Under the pieces are notes generated by a model. It was not told where the DNA came from and did no database searches. It was given only the letters and a program-made list of their open reading frames with translations. A DNA stretch of 64,000 nucleotides from Streptomyces sp. NBC_00554 (GTDB lineage: Bacteria > Actinomycetota > Actinomycetes > Streptomycetales > Streptomycetaceae), in the NCBI RefSeq assembly GCF_041431135.1, contig NZ_CP107799.1, positions 434,001 through 498,000 of the forward strand, written 5' to 3'. Of the stretch, positions 47,083-55,898 are shown piece after piece. The translations under genes and the position numbers were made by a program. How positions within the stretch are numbered: position 1 is the stretch's first letter; the number at the start of each line of letters is the position of its first letter.

Positions 47083-47779
47083 GAGTGCCGCCGGGGTCTG
47101 TCGTGCCCCTCGTGTCCCTGCCGGTGTCGATCCGGTAGCCGACGCCGGGCACCGTGGTGATGATCCACGGTTCGCCAAGTCGTTTGCGCAGTGCGGAGAC
47201 GGTGATGCGCACGGCGTTGGTGAGGGGGTCGGCGTTCTCGTCCCAGGCCCGTTCCAGCAGCTGTTCGGCGCTGACGACTCCGCCCTCCGCGGCGACGAGG
47301 ACTTCAAGGACGGCGAACTGCTTACGGGTCAGCGCGACATAGCGTCCGTCGCGGAAGACCTCCCGGCGGAAGGGGTCGAGCCGCAGGCCCGCGATCTCGC
47401 GGACCGGGGGCCGGGCGTACGCGCGTCGGCGGTCGAGCGCCCTCAGCCGCAGGACGAGCTCCCGTAGCTCGAACGGTTTGGTGAGGTAGTCGTCGGCGCC
47501 CAGCCCGAACCCGGAAGCCTTGTCGTCGATACGGTCGGCCGCGGTGAGCATGAGGATCGGGATGCCGCTGCCGGAGGCGACGATGCGCCGGGCGACCTCG
47601 TCGCCGGAGGGGCCGGGAATGTCTCGGTCGAGGACCGCGAGGTCGTAGGAGTTGACGCTGAGCAGTTCCAGGGCGGAGTCGCCGTCGCCGGCGATGTCGG
47701 CCGCGATCGCCTCAAGGCGCAGACCGTCACGGACGGCTTCGGCCAGGTAGGGCTCGTCCTCCACGATCAGTACGCGCAT
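47075..47779 (-). CDS. OmpR/PhoB-family response regulator
   Basis: A 234-residue regulator. The receiver domain (VLIVEDEPYLAEAV, phospho-acceptor Asp in VLDRDIPGPSG, Thr in MLTAADR, Lys in LTKPFELRELVLR) is followed by a winged helix (LTRKQFAVLEVLVAAEGGVV, then VRITVSALRKRLG and VPGVGYRI). It is co-transcribed with the downstream histidine kinase. Target genes are not evident; a GH30 gene lies just beyond the kinase. Confidence 0.93.
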   Translation of the reverse strand: MRVLIVEDEPYLAEAVRDGLRLEAIAADIAGDGDSALELLSVNSYDLAVLDRDIPGPSGDEVARRIVASGSGIPILMLTAADRIDDKASGFGLGADDYLTKPFELRELVLRLRALDRRRAYARPPVREIAGLRLDPFRREVFRDGRYVALTRKQFAVLEVLVAAEGGVVSAEQLLERAWDENADPLTNAVRITVSALRKRLGEPWIITTVPGVGYRIDTGRDTRGTTDPGGTHE

Positions 47780-47847
47780 GTCTGAACCCTAAGCAGCACA
47801 ACTTATCGCCGGCGTATGCAAAGACGTGTGCGCACCGGACACGCGGC

Positions 47848-48561
47848 TCAGCCTGCCGGTGCCGGCACGGGGCGAGGCTGGTCCGACGGCGCTTCCACCG
47901 TGGTGCGCCACCATCGGCGCGACGCCAGCCCGGCCAGCATGGCGCCGGTGGCGTTGACCAGTACGTCGTCCACGGAGGACACCCGGTCGAGGCGCAGGAC
48001 GTACTGTGCGGCTTCGACCAGGACCGAGCAACCCGCCCCGAGCGCCAGGATCCGCGGCACCGACGCCAGCGCCGCGAACCTCATCGGAGCGAAGAACCCC
48101 AGCGACGCGAAGACCAACAGGTTGCCGACGATCCCGAGCGGCCCCATCGTGACCAGGTCCCGAAGCGGTACGAGGCTCACCACGCCAGAGACGGTGCCGG
48201 GCGCGGCGCCCGGCATCATGGTCAGCCACAGGAACGGCACCGTCCCGTGGACCATGCCCACCTCGGCGAGCGACGTCCGCCACGCCGATGTGACACCGGC
48301 GGCACGCCGCCGCCACGCCAGAGCCCACGCCACCAGCAAGGCCAACGGCAGCGCGACCAACGTCATGAGCACCACACCGTTGAACGTGTCGAAGCAGCCA
48401 TGCCACCGCCCCGCCATGCACCTCGGAGCCGACATCATGAGCGGCCCCCGCACGAGGAACACGGCGCTCGCCATCCCGAGGATCACCAGGCAGAGGAGCA
48501 CGATCCTGCGCGTGCGGAGGATCGGTGCCACCGGAGATGCATTGCGGTTCATGCCCCTCAT
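47848..48561 (-). CDS. VanZ-like membrane protein
   Basis: About 237 residues with six hydrophobic segments. The C-terminal part carries the VanZ-like pattern (VSLVPLRDLV, GIVGNLLVFASLGFFAPM, GCSVLVEAAQYVL, SVDDVLVNATGAMLAGL). VanZ confers low-level teicoplanin resistance in enterococci, but most actinomycete members are of unknown role. ATG 48561 or 48552 are possible starts. It lies 68 bp upstream of the two-component system on the same strand and diverges from the GntR gene. Confidence 0.75.
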   Translation of the reverse strand: MRGMNRNASPVAPILRTRRIVLLCLVILGMASAVFLVRGPLMMSAPRCMAGRWHGCFDTFNGVVLMTLVALPLALLVAWALAWRRRAAGVTSAWRTSLAEVGMVHGTVPFLWLTMMPGAAPGTVSGVVSLVPLRDLVTMGPLGIVGNLLVFASLGFFAPMRFAALASVPRILALGAGCSVLVEAAQYVLRLDRVSSVDDVLVNATGAMLAGLASRRWWRTTVEAPSDQPRPVPAPAG

Positions 48562-48794
48562 TGGAGACGGCGGACCGTTGCGGCGGCGTATGCGATTTTC
48601 GATACACCCGCGATACCCGGAATCCCCGGGATCAAGGGGCTGCTCGACGCGGGCGCGTGCTTTGCAGGAAACCTTGTTCTCGCCGTCGCCGCGCGTCACG
48701 TGGCCCGGCCGGAGGGGGCGGTCGTCAGCGGGCCCGTTCCCCGGAGCGGGGAGTCGCAGGGGGCGTAACATCCGGGCAGGAGCCAGGTCAGGCA

Positions 48795-48835
48795 TTGCAC
48801 TCGGTCTTGAATGCAATGTATACGTTGTGCATGCT
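48795..48835 (+). promoter_or_regulatory. gntR promoter and operator, leaderless start
   Basis: TTGCAC (48795-48800) and TATACG (48819-48824) are 18 bp apart; the start site should fall at about 48831, the A of the ATG. Across the -10, GCAATGTATACGTTG (48813-48827) matches the core of the 30-bp palindrome at 49791-49820, implying autoregulation. Confidence 0.6.
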
Positions 48836-49508
48836 TTCATCCGGTGACCGTTCCGAAGAACGTCCAGGGATGCACAACCAGGCCGAAATCGCCTACCGGC
48901 GGCTGCGCGAGCGGCTGTTGGACGGGCATTACACCCCCGGTGTCCGGCTCACCGAGCTCGGTATCTGCGAGGACCTGGGCATGAGCCGGACCCCGGTCCG
49001 CGAGGCGCTGCGTCGACTGCAGAGCGACGGTCTGGTGAGTTCAACGGGCCGGGGCGTGGTGGTCAGTTCACTCTCCCCCCAGGAGATGCTGCACGCCATG
49101 CAGTTGCACGGCGCGCTGGACGCGCTGGCCGCCAAGCTCGCCGCGACCGCGCAGCGCGAGGGGCAGCTGTCCCCCGCGCAGCTCAGTGGGCTGAAGGAGG
49201 CTTCTCGCCATGTCGAGGAGCGGGCCGAGGCGGGCGATCCGGCAGGGGCCTGGCGCGCGAATCTCGACTTCCACATGATGCTGGCCCGCCTCTCGGGCAA
49301 TCCTCTGCTGGAGGACGCGCTCGACCGCATCTGGGCCCGGTTCGCCATCGTGAGCCTGAGCAACATCAACCGCCGCAGCGACCTGACGCCTCGCCAGCAC
49401 GACGCGATCGTGAGCGCCATCGTCGACGGCGACCCTCAACGGGCCGAGGCCGCGGCGGCCGAGCACGTCCGGGAAGCGGCGGCGATGTACGGAGAAGGCC
49501 GCCACTGA
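48831..49508 (+). CDS. GntR family (FadR-type, FCD domain) regulator
   Basis: A 225-residue regulator. The winged helix spans about 17-80 (AYRRLRERLLDGHYTPGVRL, then GMSRTPVREALRRLQSDGLV). An FCD all-helical effector domain follows (NLDFHMMLARLSGNPLLEDA, RQHDAIVSAIVDGDPQRAEA), with the Asp/His residues that bind a metal and carboxylate in this family. Translation probably starts at the leaderless ATG 48831; ATG 48870 (MHNQ) is the alternative. It is predicted to repress itself and the ABC/aldolase operon beginning at 50063. Confidence 0.9.
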   Translation: MLSSGDRSEERPGMHNQAEIAYRRLRERLLDGHYTPGVRLTELGICEDLGMSRTPVREALRRLQSDGLVSSTGRGVVVSSLSPQEMLHAMQLHGALDALAAKLAATAQREGQLSPAQLSGLKEASRHVEERAEAGDPAGAWRANLDFHMMLARLSGNPLLEDALDRIWARFAIVSLSNINRRSDLTPRQHDAIVSAIVDGDPQRAEAAAAEHVREAAAMYGEGRH

Positions 49509-50062
49509 CCAAGGGGTCAGCCGCCTGCGGATCCAGCCCACCCGGGCGGGTGTCCGCATGCTCGATTCCTTCTGCCGCACCCGGCCCCTGACCTGAGTGC
49601 CGCCGGCCGCGGCAAGGCGCCGCCGACGCCCCGGCCGATCTCATCAGCTCGGGCATCCTGCCGCCGCGGCATGGCCCCCTCGCGCGCCCTGGAGCGGCGC
49701 TCACACCAGGCGGCCCATACAGCCGGGCCATAGCGCTACCCGCGAGTAGCACCTTTTTACCGCAAGCCTTGTCCGATCCCTTGTCGAGCCTTGATGTGCA
49801 ATGTATACATTGCACATCAACGGCAAGGGCGCCTGCGGACGCCCCGGCCGACACCACTCACCACCGGGCGTTCCACACGCCCGGGGAGACGTTCCACGCG
49901 CAAGGGACAAGCGCCAACGGTCGCCTCCGGAACCGTATTTGACGAGCCGTCACCACTTCCGGTCGCCGTCTTCCACCCCGGTCCGAGCCACCCGGCACGG
50001 CACCGGTCCGCGGGGCTGTCCCTACGAACCGCCATCACGATCACCAACTTGAGGTGAATCTC
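49509..50062. other. 554-bp intergenic region, gntR to ABC operon
   Basis: Contains a GC-rich structure after gntR at 49527-49557 (GCGGA arms around CACCC-gggc-GGGTG, a possible terminator), the operon promoter and the 30-bp palindrome, then about 240 bp of leader before the first gene. No credible gene is seen. Confidence 0.55.
49781..49820 (+). promoter_or_regulatory. operon promoter with perfect 30-bp palindromic operator
   Basis: TTGTCG (49781-49786) and TATACA (49804-49809) are exactly 17 bp apart. The -10 sits at the centre of a perfect inverted repeat at 49791-49820, half-site TTGATGTGCAATGTA, all 15 base pairs symmetric. This is a strong candidate GntR operator controlling the genes from 50063 to 58836. 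Confidence 0.8.
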
Positions 50063-51292
50063 ATGCCAGGATTCGGCCGAAGCGGACGACACACGGCCCT
50101 GCTCAGTGCGACGGCGGCGGTGCTGCTGGTCGCCACAGCCTGCGGCTCGGGGTCGGGTTCGAGCAGCAGCGGAGCAATCAAGATCGGTGCCTCGCTGCCG
50201 CTGTCGGGCCCGGTCGCCGACGCCTCCAAGCCCGCCTACGAGGGCTACAAGGTGTGGCTCGACCAGCTGAACAAGAACGGCGGGCTGCTGGGCCGCGAGG
50301 TCGAGCTGAAGGTGCTCGACGACGGCTTCGACCAGAACACCGTCGTCACCAACTACAACCGCCTCATCAGCCAGGAGCGCTCCGACCTGCTGCTCGGCAC
50401 CTTCTCCTCCAGGCTCAACCTGCCCGCCTCGGCCGTGGCCGAGCGCAACAAGATGCTCTACGTCGAGCCCTCCGGCGGCGCCGAGGAGATATTCAGCCGC
50501 GGTTACGACTACCTGTTCTTCGCCCAGCCCAGCACCTCGCTGGACCTCCCGGAGCAGTTCGTCCAGTACATCAAGTCGCTGCCGGCCGACCAGCGGCCGA
50601 AGACCGCCGCCTATCCCACACAGGACGACCCCAACACCGACGTCACCATCAACGAGTTCCGCAAGGAACTCACCGAGCTCGGCGTGAAGACGGTCTACAG
50701 CGAGAAGTACGCCCCGGACACCGTCAACTTCGACCCCATCGCCAGCGCCGTCGCCCGCGCCAAGCCCGACCTGGTCATCCACGGCGCGGTCGCCGCCAAC
50801 GACGGCGCGGGCCTCGTCAAGGCGCTGCAGAAGCAGCAGTTCAGCCCCAAGATGATGTACCAGACGAACGCCCCGAGCCTCATCGGCTCCTATCCCAAGG
50901 CGATCGGCGCGAAGAACACCGAGGGCATCTTCACCTCGGCCGCCTGGAGTCCGAACGCCGACTACAAGGGCAACGCCGAGTTCGTGAAGGCGTACACGCA
51001 GGCCTACGGATCGGCGCCCGGCGACGACGCCGCCAACGCGTACACGGCGGGCCAGGTGCTGGAGGCCGCCGTCAAGGGCGTGGGCAGTCTCGACCAGGAC
51101 AAGCTCGCGGACTGGCTGCACTCGCACACCGTGCAGACGATCGTGGGCCCGCTGAAGTGGGACGCGCGCGGGGTCCCGGACGGCGACATGCTGCTCGCGC
51201 AGTGGCAGAGCGGGAAGTTCGAGTTCGTCGCCCCGGCCGCGCAGAAGACCGTCGACAAGGCGGTCAACCCCAAGCCCGGGTGGTCGTCGTGA
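50063..51292 (+). CDS. ABC transporter substrate-binding lipoprotein, Liv/Urt type
   Basis: A 409-residue lipoprotein: lipobox LLVATAC (Cys about 27), Ser/Gly linker, then a type I periplasmic-binding fold (IKIGASLPLSGPVADASKPA, LGREVELKVLDDG, LLLGTFSSRLNLPAS, LVIHGAVAANDGAGLVKALQ). This family binds branched-chain amino acids, urea, or aromatic and short-chain acids. ATG 50063 has GAGGTG 6 bases upstream. It heads the GntR-linked operon; the downstream aldolase and amidohydrolase point to a carboxylated or aromatic ligand. Confidence 0.92.
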   Translation: MPGFGRSGRHTALLSATAAVLLVATACGSGSGSSSSGAIKIGASLPLSGPVADASKPAYEGYKVWLDQLNKNGGLLGREVELKVLDDGFDQNTVVTNYNRLISQERSDLLLGTFSSRLNLPASAVAERNKMLYVEPSGGAEEIFSRGYDYLFFAQPSTSLDLPEQFVQYIKSLPADQRPKTAAYPTQDDPNTDVTINEFRKELTELGVKTVYSEKYAPDTVNFDPIASAVARAKPDLVIHGAVAANDGAGLVKALQKQQFSPKMMYQTNAPSLIGSYPKAIGAKNTEGIFTSAAWSPNADYKGNAEFVKAYTQAYGSAPGDDAANAYTAGQVLEAAVKGVGSLDQDKLADWLHSHTVQTIVGPLKWDARGVPDGDMLLAQWQSGKFEFVAPAAQKTVDKAVNPKPGWSS

Positions 51293-52173
51293 GCCAGTTT
51301 CTGCAGACCGTGATCCTGGGGCTCCTGGTCGGCGGCGTGTATGCCCTGGTCGCCTCCGGGATGAACCTCATCTTCGGCGTGATGAAGATCGTCAACCTCG
51401 CCCAGGGCGGCATGCTCATCCTCAGCGCCTATCTGACGTACACGCTGTGGAACGCCACCGGCATCGACCCGCTGCTCCTGGTGTTCATCACGACGCCCTG
51501 TCTGCTGGTCGTCGGCTGGGCCACGTACTACGTCTTCATCGAGCGCTCGCGGACCACCGATCCCTCGATGGCGCTGGTGACGACCTTCGGGCTCACCCTC
51601 GTCACCAAGGGTGTCATCGCGCTGGTCTGGGGCAATGAACCGCAGTCGGTCACCCCCGGCTACGCGAACCGCTCGTTCTCGGTGCTCGGGCTGCGCTTCC
51701 CGCAGGCCCAGGTGTACGCCTGCCTCGTCGCCGCGGTGGTTCTCACCGGCCTGTATCTGCTGCTGCGCCACACCTGGCTCGGCCGGTCCATCCAGGCCAC
51801 GGCGTCCAGTTCGGAGGGCGCCCGGCTCATCGGCATCGAGGTGCGTTCCGTCTGGGCGGCCGCGTACGCCCTGGGGGTGGCGGCGGCCGGCGCGGGCGGA
51901 ACGCTGCTGAGCGTCCTGTACCCGTTCATGCCGAGCTCGGCCGACCACTGGATCGGGCTGATGCTCTCCATCATCGTGCTCGGCGGCATGGGGAGTCTGC
52001 CCGGCAGTGTGCTCGGCGCCCTTGTCATCGCCCTCGCCGAGTCCCTGACCTCGACGTACATCGCCCCCGACTGGGCCGCCGCGGTCCCGTATCTGGCCAT
52101 CATCCTGGTGCTCGTGGCCCGCCCGCAGGGCCTGCTCGGCGCCCGGCTGCGAGAGGACATGAGCCGCGCATGA
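51289..52173 (+). CDS. branched-chain amino acid-type ABC permease (LivH-like)
   Basis: A 294-residue permease with about 8 membrane helices (FLQTVILGLLVGGVYALVA, MNLIFGVMKIVNLAQG, MLSIIVLGGMGSLPGSVLGA, the last being the ATPase-coupling loop). It begins with GTG 51289, overlapping the binding-protein stop (GTGA). It pairs with the downstream LivM-LivG fusion. Confidence 0.92.
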   Translation: MSQFLQTVILGLLVGGVYALVASGMNLIFGVMKIVNLAQGGMLILSAYLTYTLWNATGIDPLLLVFITTPCLLVVGWATYYVFIERSRTTDPSMALVTTFGLTLVTKGVIALVWGNEPQSVTPGYANRSFSVLGLRFPQAQVYACLVAAVVLTGLYLLLRHTWLGRSIQATASSSEGARLIGIEVRSVWAAAYALGVAAAGAGGTLLSVLYPFMPSSADHWIGLMLSIIVLGGMGSLPGSVLGALVIALAESLTSTYIAPDWAAAVPYLAIILVLVARPQGLLGARLREDMSRA

Positions 52174-54008
52174 GCATTGCGAGCCTGAGCAACAGCCGAC
52201 TACGGGCGTACGGCATCGGCCTGGCCGCCGTCGTCCTCGCCGTCCTGCCGCTCGTCAACGACAACGCCTATCTGCAGAACATGGCGATCATGGCGTTCCT
52301 GCTCGCCGTCATGGCCTCCGGCTGGAACATCATCTCCGGCTACACCGGCTACGTCTCCCTCGGGCAGAGCGCCTTCCTCGGCGTCGGTGCCTACACCACC
52401 GCGCTGATCTCGATCCACACCGGCGTCTCCCCACTGCTCGCCGCCCCGGCCGGGGGTGTCGTCGCCGCGGCCTCCGCCGTCGTACTGGGGCTCGTCGGAC
52501 GGCGTACGCGCGGTATCGCCTTCGTCATCGTCAGCTTCGCCTTTCTGGAGTTCACCGCGCTGCTGGTGTCCAACTGGGGGTCACTGACGAACGGCAACCA
52601 CGGGCTCGCGCTGCCGCTGCCCACCTGGGACCGCGCGTATCTCAACTGGCCTTTCTACTACTACCTGTTGGTCCTGCTCGCGCTGACCGTGTGGGGTTCG
52701 TGGGCGATCCGCCGCTCCAAGTTCGGCATCGGGCTGATGGCGATCCGGGACGACGAGTCGAAGGCCGAGGGCATCGGGCTGCGCACCGACCGCTACAAGA
52801 TGCTCGCGTTCGCGGCGAGCGCCTTCCCGATCGGCATCGCCGGCGGCGTCTACGCGTACTACATCGCCTACCTCGAGCCGGCCTCGATGTTCGACATCGT
52901 CATCGCCATGCAGATCGTGCTCGCCGCGCACCTCGGCGGCGTGGGCACGCTGTGGGGGCCGGTCCTGGGCGCCTTCCTCCTGGAGCCGCTCAACCAGTTC
53001 ACCAACCAGAACCTCAGCGGGCCCGACGCCGGTTCGTGGCGGATGATCATCTACGGGGCCCTGCTTGCCGCGATCGTGCTGTTCTTCCCCAAGGGCGTGC
53101 TCACCGAGGGCGCGGCCTGGCTGGCACGCCGGCGCCGCACCGAGCCTCAGGCGACGGCCGGCATCCGCCTGACCGAGGTTCCCGACCAGCTGCCCCCTGT
53201 CTCGCCGGCCCGTGAGCGCGCATCGGGCGGACCGCTGCTGCGGGTGGACGGGCTGGCCAAGTCGTTCGGCGGGGTACGAGCGGTCGACGGCTGCTCGTTC
53301 ACCGTCGAGCGGGGTTCGATCACCGGGCTCATCGGGCCCAACGGGTCGGGCAAGACAACGGTGTTCAACCTCCTCGACGGCAGTCTCACCGCCGACGGCG
53401 GCAGCGTCCACCTCGGCGAGCGGCGCATCGACAACCTGCCGCGCTGGCAGCGGGCACACTCGGGGCTGGCCCGCACCTTCCAGTCCACCAGGGTCTTCCC
53501 GCAGCTCACCGCGCTGGAGAATCTCGCCGTGCCCAGCCGCTCGTTCTCCACGGCGGGGCTGAGGACCTCCGCGATCAGCGGCAAGGAAGCGGCACAGGCC
53601 CGCGAATGGCTCGCCTTCGTCGGCATGGACGCCTACGCCGACCACCACGCGGGCGGGCTGTCCTACGGGCAGCAGAAGCTCATCGAACTCGCGCAGGCGC
53701 TGATGCTGGAGCCGGAGATCCTGCTGCTCGACGAACCGGCCGCGGGCATCAACCCGACGCTCGTGGAACGGCTCGCGGGCATCGTCCGCAGGCTCAACGA
53801 GGCCGGCACGACCGTGGTCGTCGTCGAGCACAACATGCCGCTGGTGCTGTCGCTGTGCGACCACATCCACGTCCTGGCCCAGGGCCGCGTCATCGCGAGC
53901 GGACCGCCCGGACGGATCGAGCACGACCCCGCCGTGCTGGACGCCTACCTCGGTGACCACACGCCGAGCCCGGGCAACGACCCGGCGACCTCGGGAGCCA
54001 CCGCATGA
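52170..54008 (+). CDS. fused LivM permease and LivG ATPase
   Basis: A 612-residue fusion. Residues 1-320 are a LivM-like permease (MASGWNIISGYTGYVSLGQS, AFLGVGAYTTAL, AHLGGVGTLWGPVLGAFLLE). After a 30-residue linker, residues about 352-600 form a LivG-like ATPase (Walker A LIGPNGSGKTTVFNLL, signature LSYGQQKLIELAQAL, Walker B ILLLDEPAAGINP, VVVVEHNMPLVLSLCDHIHV). The ATG overlaps the preceding stop (ATGA). Fusing the two fixes a 1:1 ratio of one permease to one ATPase. Confidence 0.93.
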   Translation: MSIASLSNSRLRAYGIGLAAVVLAVLPLVNDNAYLQNMAIMAFLLAVMASGWNIISGYTGYVSLGQSAFLGVGAYTTALISIHTGVSPLLAAPAGGVVAAASAVVLGLVGRRTRGIAFVIVSFAFLEFTALLVSNWGSLTNGNHGLALPLPTWDRAYLNWPFYYYLLVLLALTVWGSWAIRRSKFGIGLMAIRDDESKAEGIGLRTDRYKMLAFAASAFPIGIAGGVYAYYIAYLEPASMFDIVIAMQIVLAAHLGGVGTLWGPVLGAFLLEPLNQFTNQNLSGPDAGSWRMIIYGALLAAIVLFFPKGVLTEGAAWLARRRRTEPQATAGIRLTEVPDQLPPVSPARERASGGPLLRVDGLAKSFGGVRAVDGCSFTVERGSITGLIGPNGSGKTTVFNLLDGSLTADGGSVHLGERRIDNLPRWQRAHSGLARTFQSTRVFPQLTALENLAVPSRSFSTAGLRTSAISGKEAAQAREWLAFVGMDAYADHHAGGLSYGQQKLIELAQALMLEPEILLLDEPAAGINPTLVERLAGIVRRLNEAGTTVVVVEHNMPLVLSLCDHIHVLAQGRVIASGPPGRIEHDPAVLDAYLGDHTPSPGNDPATSGATA

Positions 54009-54736
54009 TCACCTTCCAGAACCTGGTGGCCGGATACGGCCGCGCCGGAGACATCCTGCGCGGCGTCGACTTCGCCGCCGCCGAATCCGCGATCACCTGC
54101 ATAGTCGGCCCCAACGGGGCGGGCAAGTCCACGGTGCTCAAGGCGTGCAGCGGGCTTCTGCGACCGCGCGGCGGACAGGTGATGCTCGGCGACGAGGACA
54201 TCGGCGGGCGCTCCCCCGCGCAGATCCTGCGCCGCGGGGTGGTCCAAGTACCCCAGCACAACGGGCTGTTCCCGTCCCTGACGGTGCGCGAGAACGTCAT
54301 GCTCGGCGCGTACGTCAACCGCCGGGAACGCGAGCGCAACCGACGCCGCTACACGGAGATCGCCGAGCTGTACCCGCTGATCGCCGAGCGTGCCGACGAC
54401 AAGGCCGCGTCCCTGTCCGGAGGGCAGCGGCGCACCGTCGAGTTCGCGCGCGCCCTGATGCTGACCCCGCGCGTCGTACTCCTCGACGAGCCGACGCTCG
54501 GCCTGGACCCCAAGGCGAGCAAGCAGCTCGCCGACTCCATCACCACCCTCAAGCAGGAGGGGGTGACCGTCCTGATGGTCGAGCAGAACGTCCGTTTCGG
54601 CCTCACCCTCGCCGACCACGCCGTCGTCATGGAAGGCGGCCGCGTCCTGCACACCGGCTCCGCCGACGCCCTGCTCGCCGACCCGGACATGGGCCGGCTC
54701 TTCTTCGGCGCCGCTCCCCCACAGGAGGCACCATGA
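54005..54736 (+). CDS. branched-chain amino acid-type ABC ATPase (LivF-like)
   Basis: A 243-residue ATPase: Walker A VGPNGAGKSTVLKACSG, Q-loop VPQHNGLFPSLTVREN, signature SLSGGQRRTVEFARAL, Walker B VVLLDEPTLGLDPKAS, and MVEQNVRFGLTLADHAVVME. It forms the heterodimeric motor with the LivG half of the fusion. ATG 54005 overlaps the fusion gene stop by 4 bases. Confidence 0.93.
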   Translation: MITFQNLVAGYGRAGDILRGVDFAAAESAITCIVGPNGAGKSTVLKACSGLLRPRGGQVMLGDEDIGGRSPAQILRRGVVQVPQHNGLFPSLTVRENVMLGAYVNRRERERNRRRYTEIAELYPLIAERADDKAASLSGGQRRTVEFARALMLTPRVVLLDEPTLGLDPKASKQLADSITTLKQEGVTVLMVEQNVRFGLTLADHAVVMEGGRVLHTGSADALLADPDMGRLFFGAAPPQEAP

Positions 54737-55833
54737 ACAGCGCATATCTGAGCCTGGTCCAGGCACTTCCGGGTTCCGGCGCCAGGGCCGCCGAGCCGTT
54801 CCTCGTCGACGGTCTGGAACTGCTCGCGATCCCGCAACTCGCTTACGACATCCCCGGTCGGCCCGCCCACATGAACGGCGGCGACAGCGAGACCGAGGTG
54901 CTGCTGCTGCGCCGGGACGGAGACCGGTTCGAGCCCTGGGGAAGCCTTGCTGCGCCGGGCGGCGAGGACGCCGAGTTCTTCCGCATCGGGGAGCGGGCGT
55001 TCCTCGCGGTGGCGAGCATCCGTACCGGCGCGGGCCCGTACGAATACGCCATCCCCTCCACGCTCTTCGAATGGGACGGCACTCGGTTCGTGCCCTTCCA
55101 GGCCTTCGACGGCTTCGCCGCGAAGCAGTGGCGGCACTTCACCGTCGACGGCCGGCACTTCCTCGCACTCGCCCAGGGGGTGACCCTCCCCGGACTCGCC
55201 GAACAGAACCGGCCCTCCGTCATCTACGCCTGGGACGGCACACGCTTCGCCCGCTTCCAGGACATCCCCTCCCAATGGGCGTACAACTGGCACGCGTTCA
55301 CGGTGGGCGGGCACGAGTGGCTCGCCCATGCCGACCATGCCGGGCCCAGCGTTCTGTACCGGTGGCACGGGGGGAGGTTCGTCCCGCACCAGGAGCTGGC
55401 CACGGCAGCGGGCCGGGCCTTCGCCACGTTCGACGACTCGGGCGGCAGCGGTACGTACCTGATGATCGCCTGCATCGACGACGGTTCGCGGGTGCTGCGC
55501 TGGGACGCGACGGCCGACCGGTTCGTCGAGCACCAGAAGCTCATCGGGGCGGGCGCGCGTGAACTCGCCGTCGTACGCACCGACCGCGGGCTCTACGTGA
55601 TCCGGGTCAATTTCATCGAGGGCACTCCGGCCCATCCCACGGCCGCGCTGATGTCGCAGGTCTACCGGTGGGACGAGGGCCGGCTCGACGTCGTCGACGA
55701 GTTCCCGACGACGGGCGGCACCGATATCGCCGTCCTGGACAGCGCGGCGGGCCCGCTGATCGTGCAGACCAACGCGCTGAGCGCCGACCTGCGGTTCGCC
55801 GCCGAGAGCCGCGTCTACCGCTTCCTGGGCTGA
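54733..55833 (+). CDS. EPTP-repeat-like beta-propeller protein
   Basis: A 366-residue protein made of about seven repeats of 45-50 residues. Each contains a hydrophobic strand pair around a W/R-D/H-G-x-R-F motif: TLFEWDGTRFVPFQ, VIYAWDGTRFARFQ, VLYRWHGGRFVPHQ, VLRWDATADRFVEHQ and VYRWDEGRLDVVD, closed by VYRFLG at the C-terminus. The spacing resembles EPTP (epitempin) propellers of LGI proteins. No signal peptide or membrane helix, so it is probably cytoplasmic. It overlaps the LivF gene (ATGA), showing membership of the transport operon. Substrate binding or a lactonase-like activity are both conceivable. Confidence 0.7.
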   Translation: MNSAYLSLVQALPGSGARAAEPFLVDGLELLAIPQLAYDIPGRPAHMNGGDSETEVLLLRRDGDRFEPWGSLAAPGGEDAEFFRIGERAFLAVASIRTGAGPYEYAIPSTLFEWDGTRFVPFQAFDGFAAKQWRHFTVDGRHFLALAQGVTLPGLAEQNRPSVIYAWDGTRFARFQDIPSQWAYNWHAFTVGGHEWLAHADHAGPSVLYRWHGGRFVPHQELATAAGRAFATFDDSGGSGTYLMIACIDDGSRVLRWDATADRFVEHQKLIGAGARELAVVRTDRGLYVIRVNFIEGTPAHPTAALMSQVYRWDEGRLDVVDEFPTTGGTDIAVLDSAAGPLIVQTNALSADLRFAAESRVYRFLG

Positions 55834-55898
55834 AGCCTCGATCCGGTGCGGCCGCGCGGTTGCCGTACCGACCCCTGCCTTGTGAAAGAGAGATCCAC

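Noticed and set aside
49366..49857. 163-codon minus-strand frame upstream of the ABC operon
   Set aside because: It runs antisense into the gntR 3' end and across the palindrome, with no domain or ribosome site.
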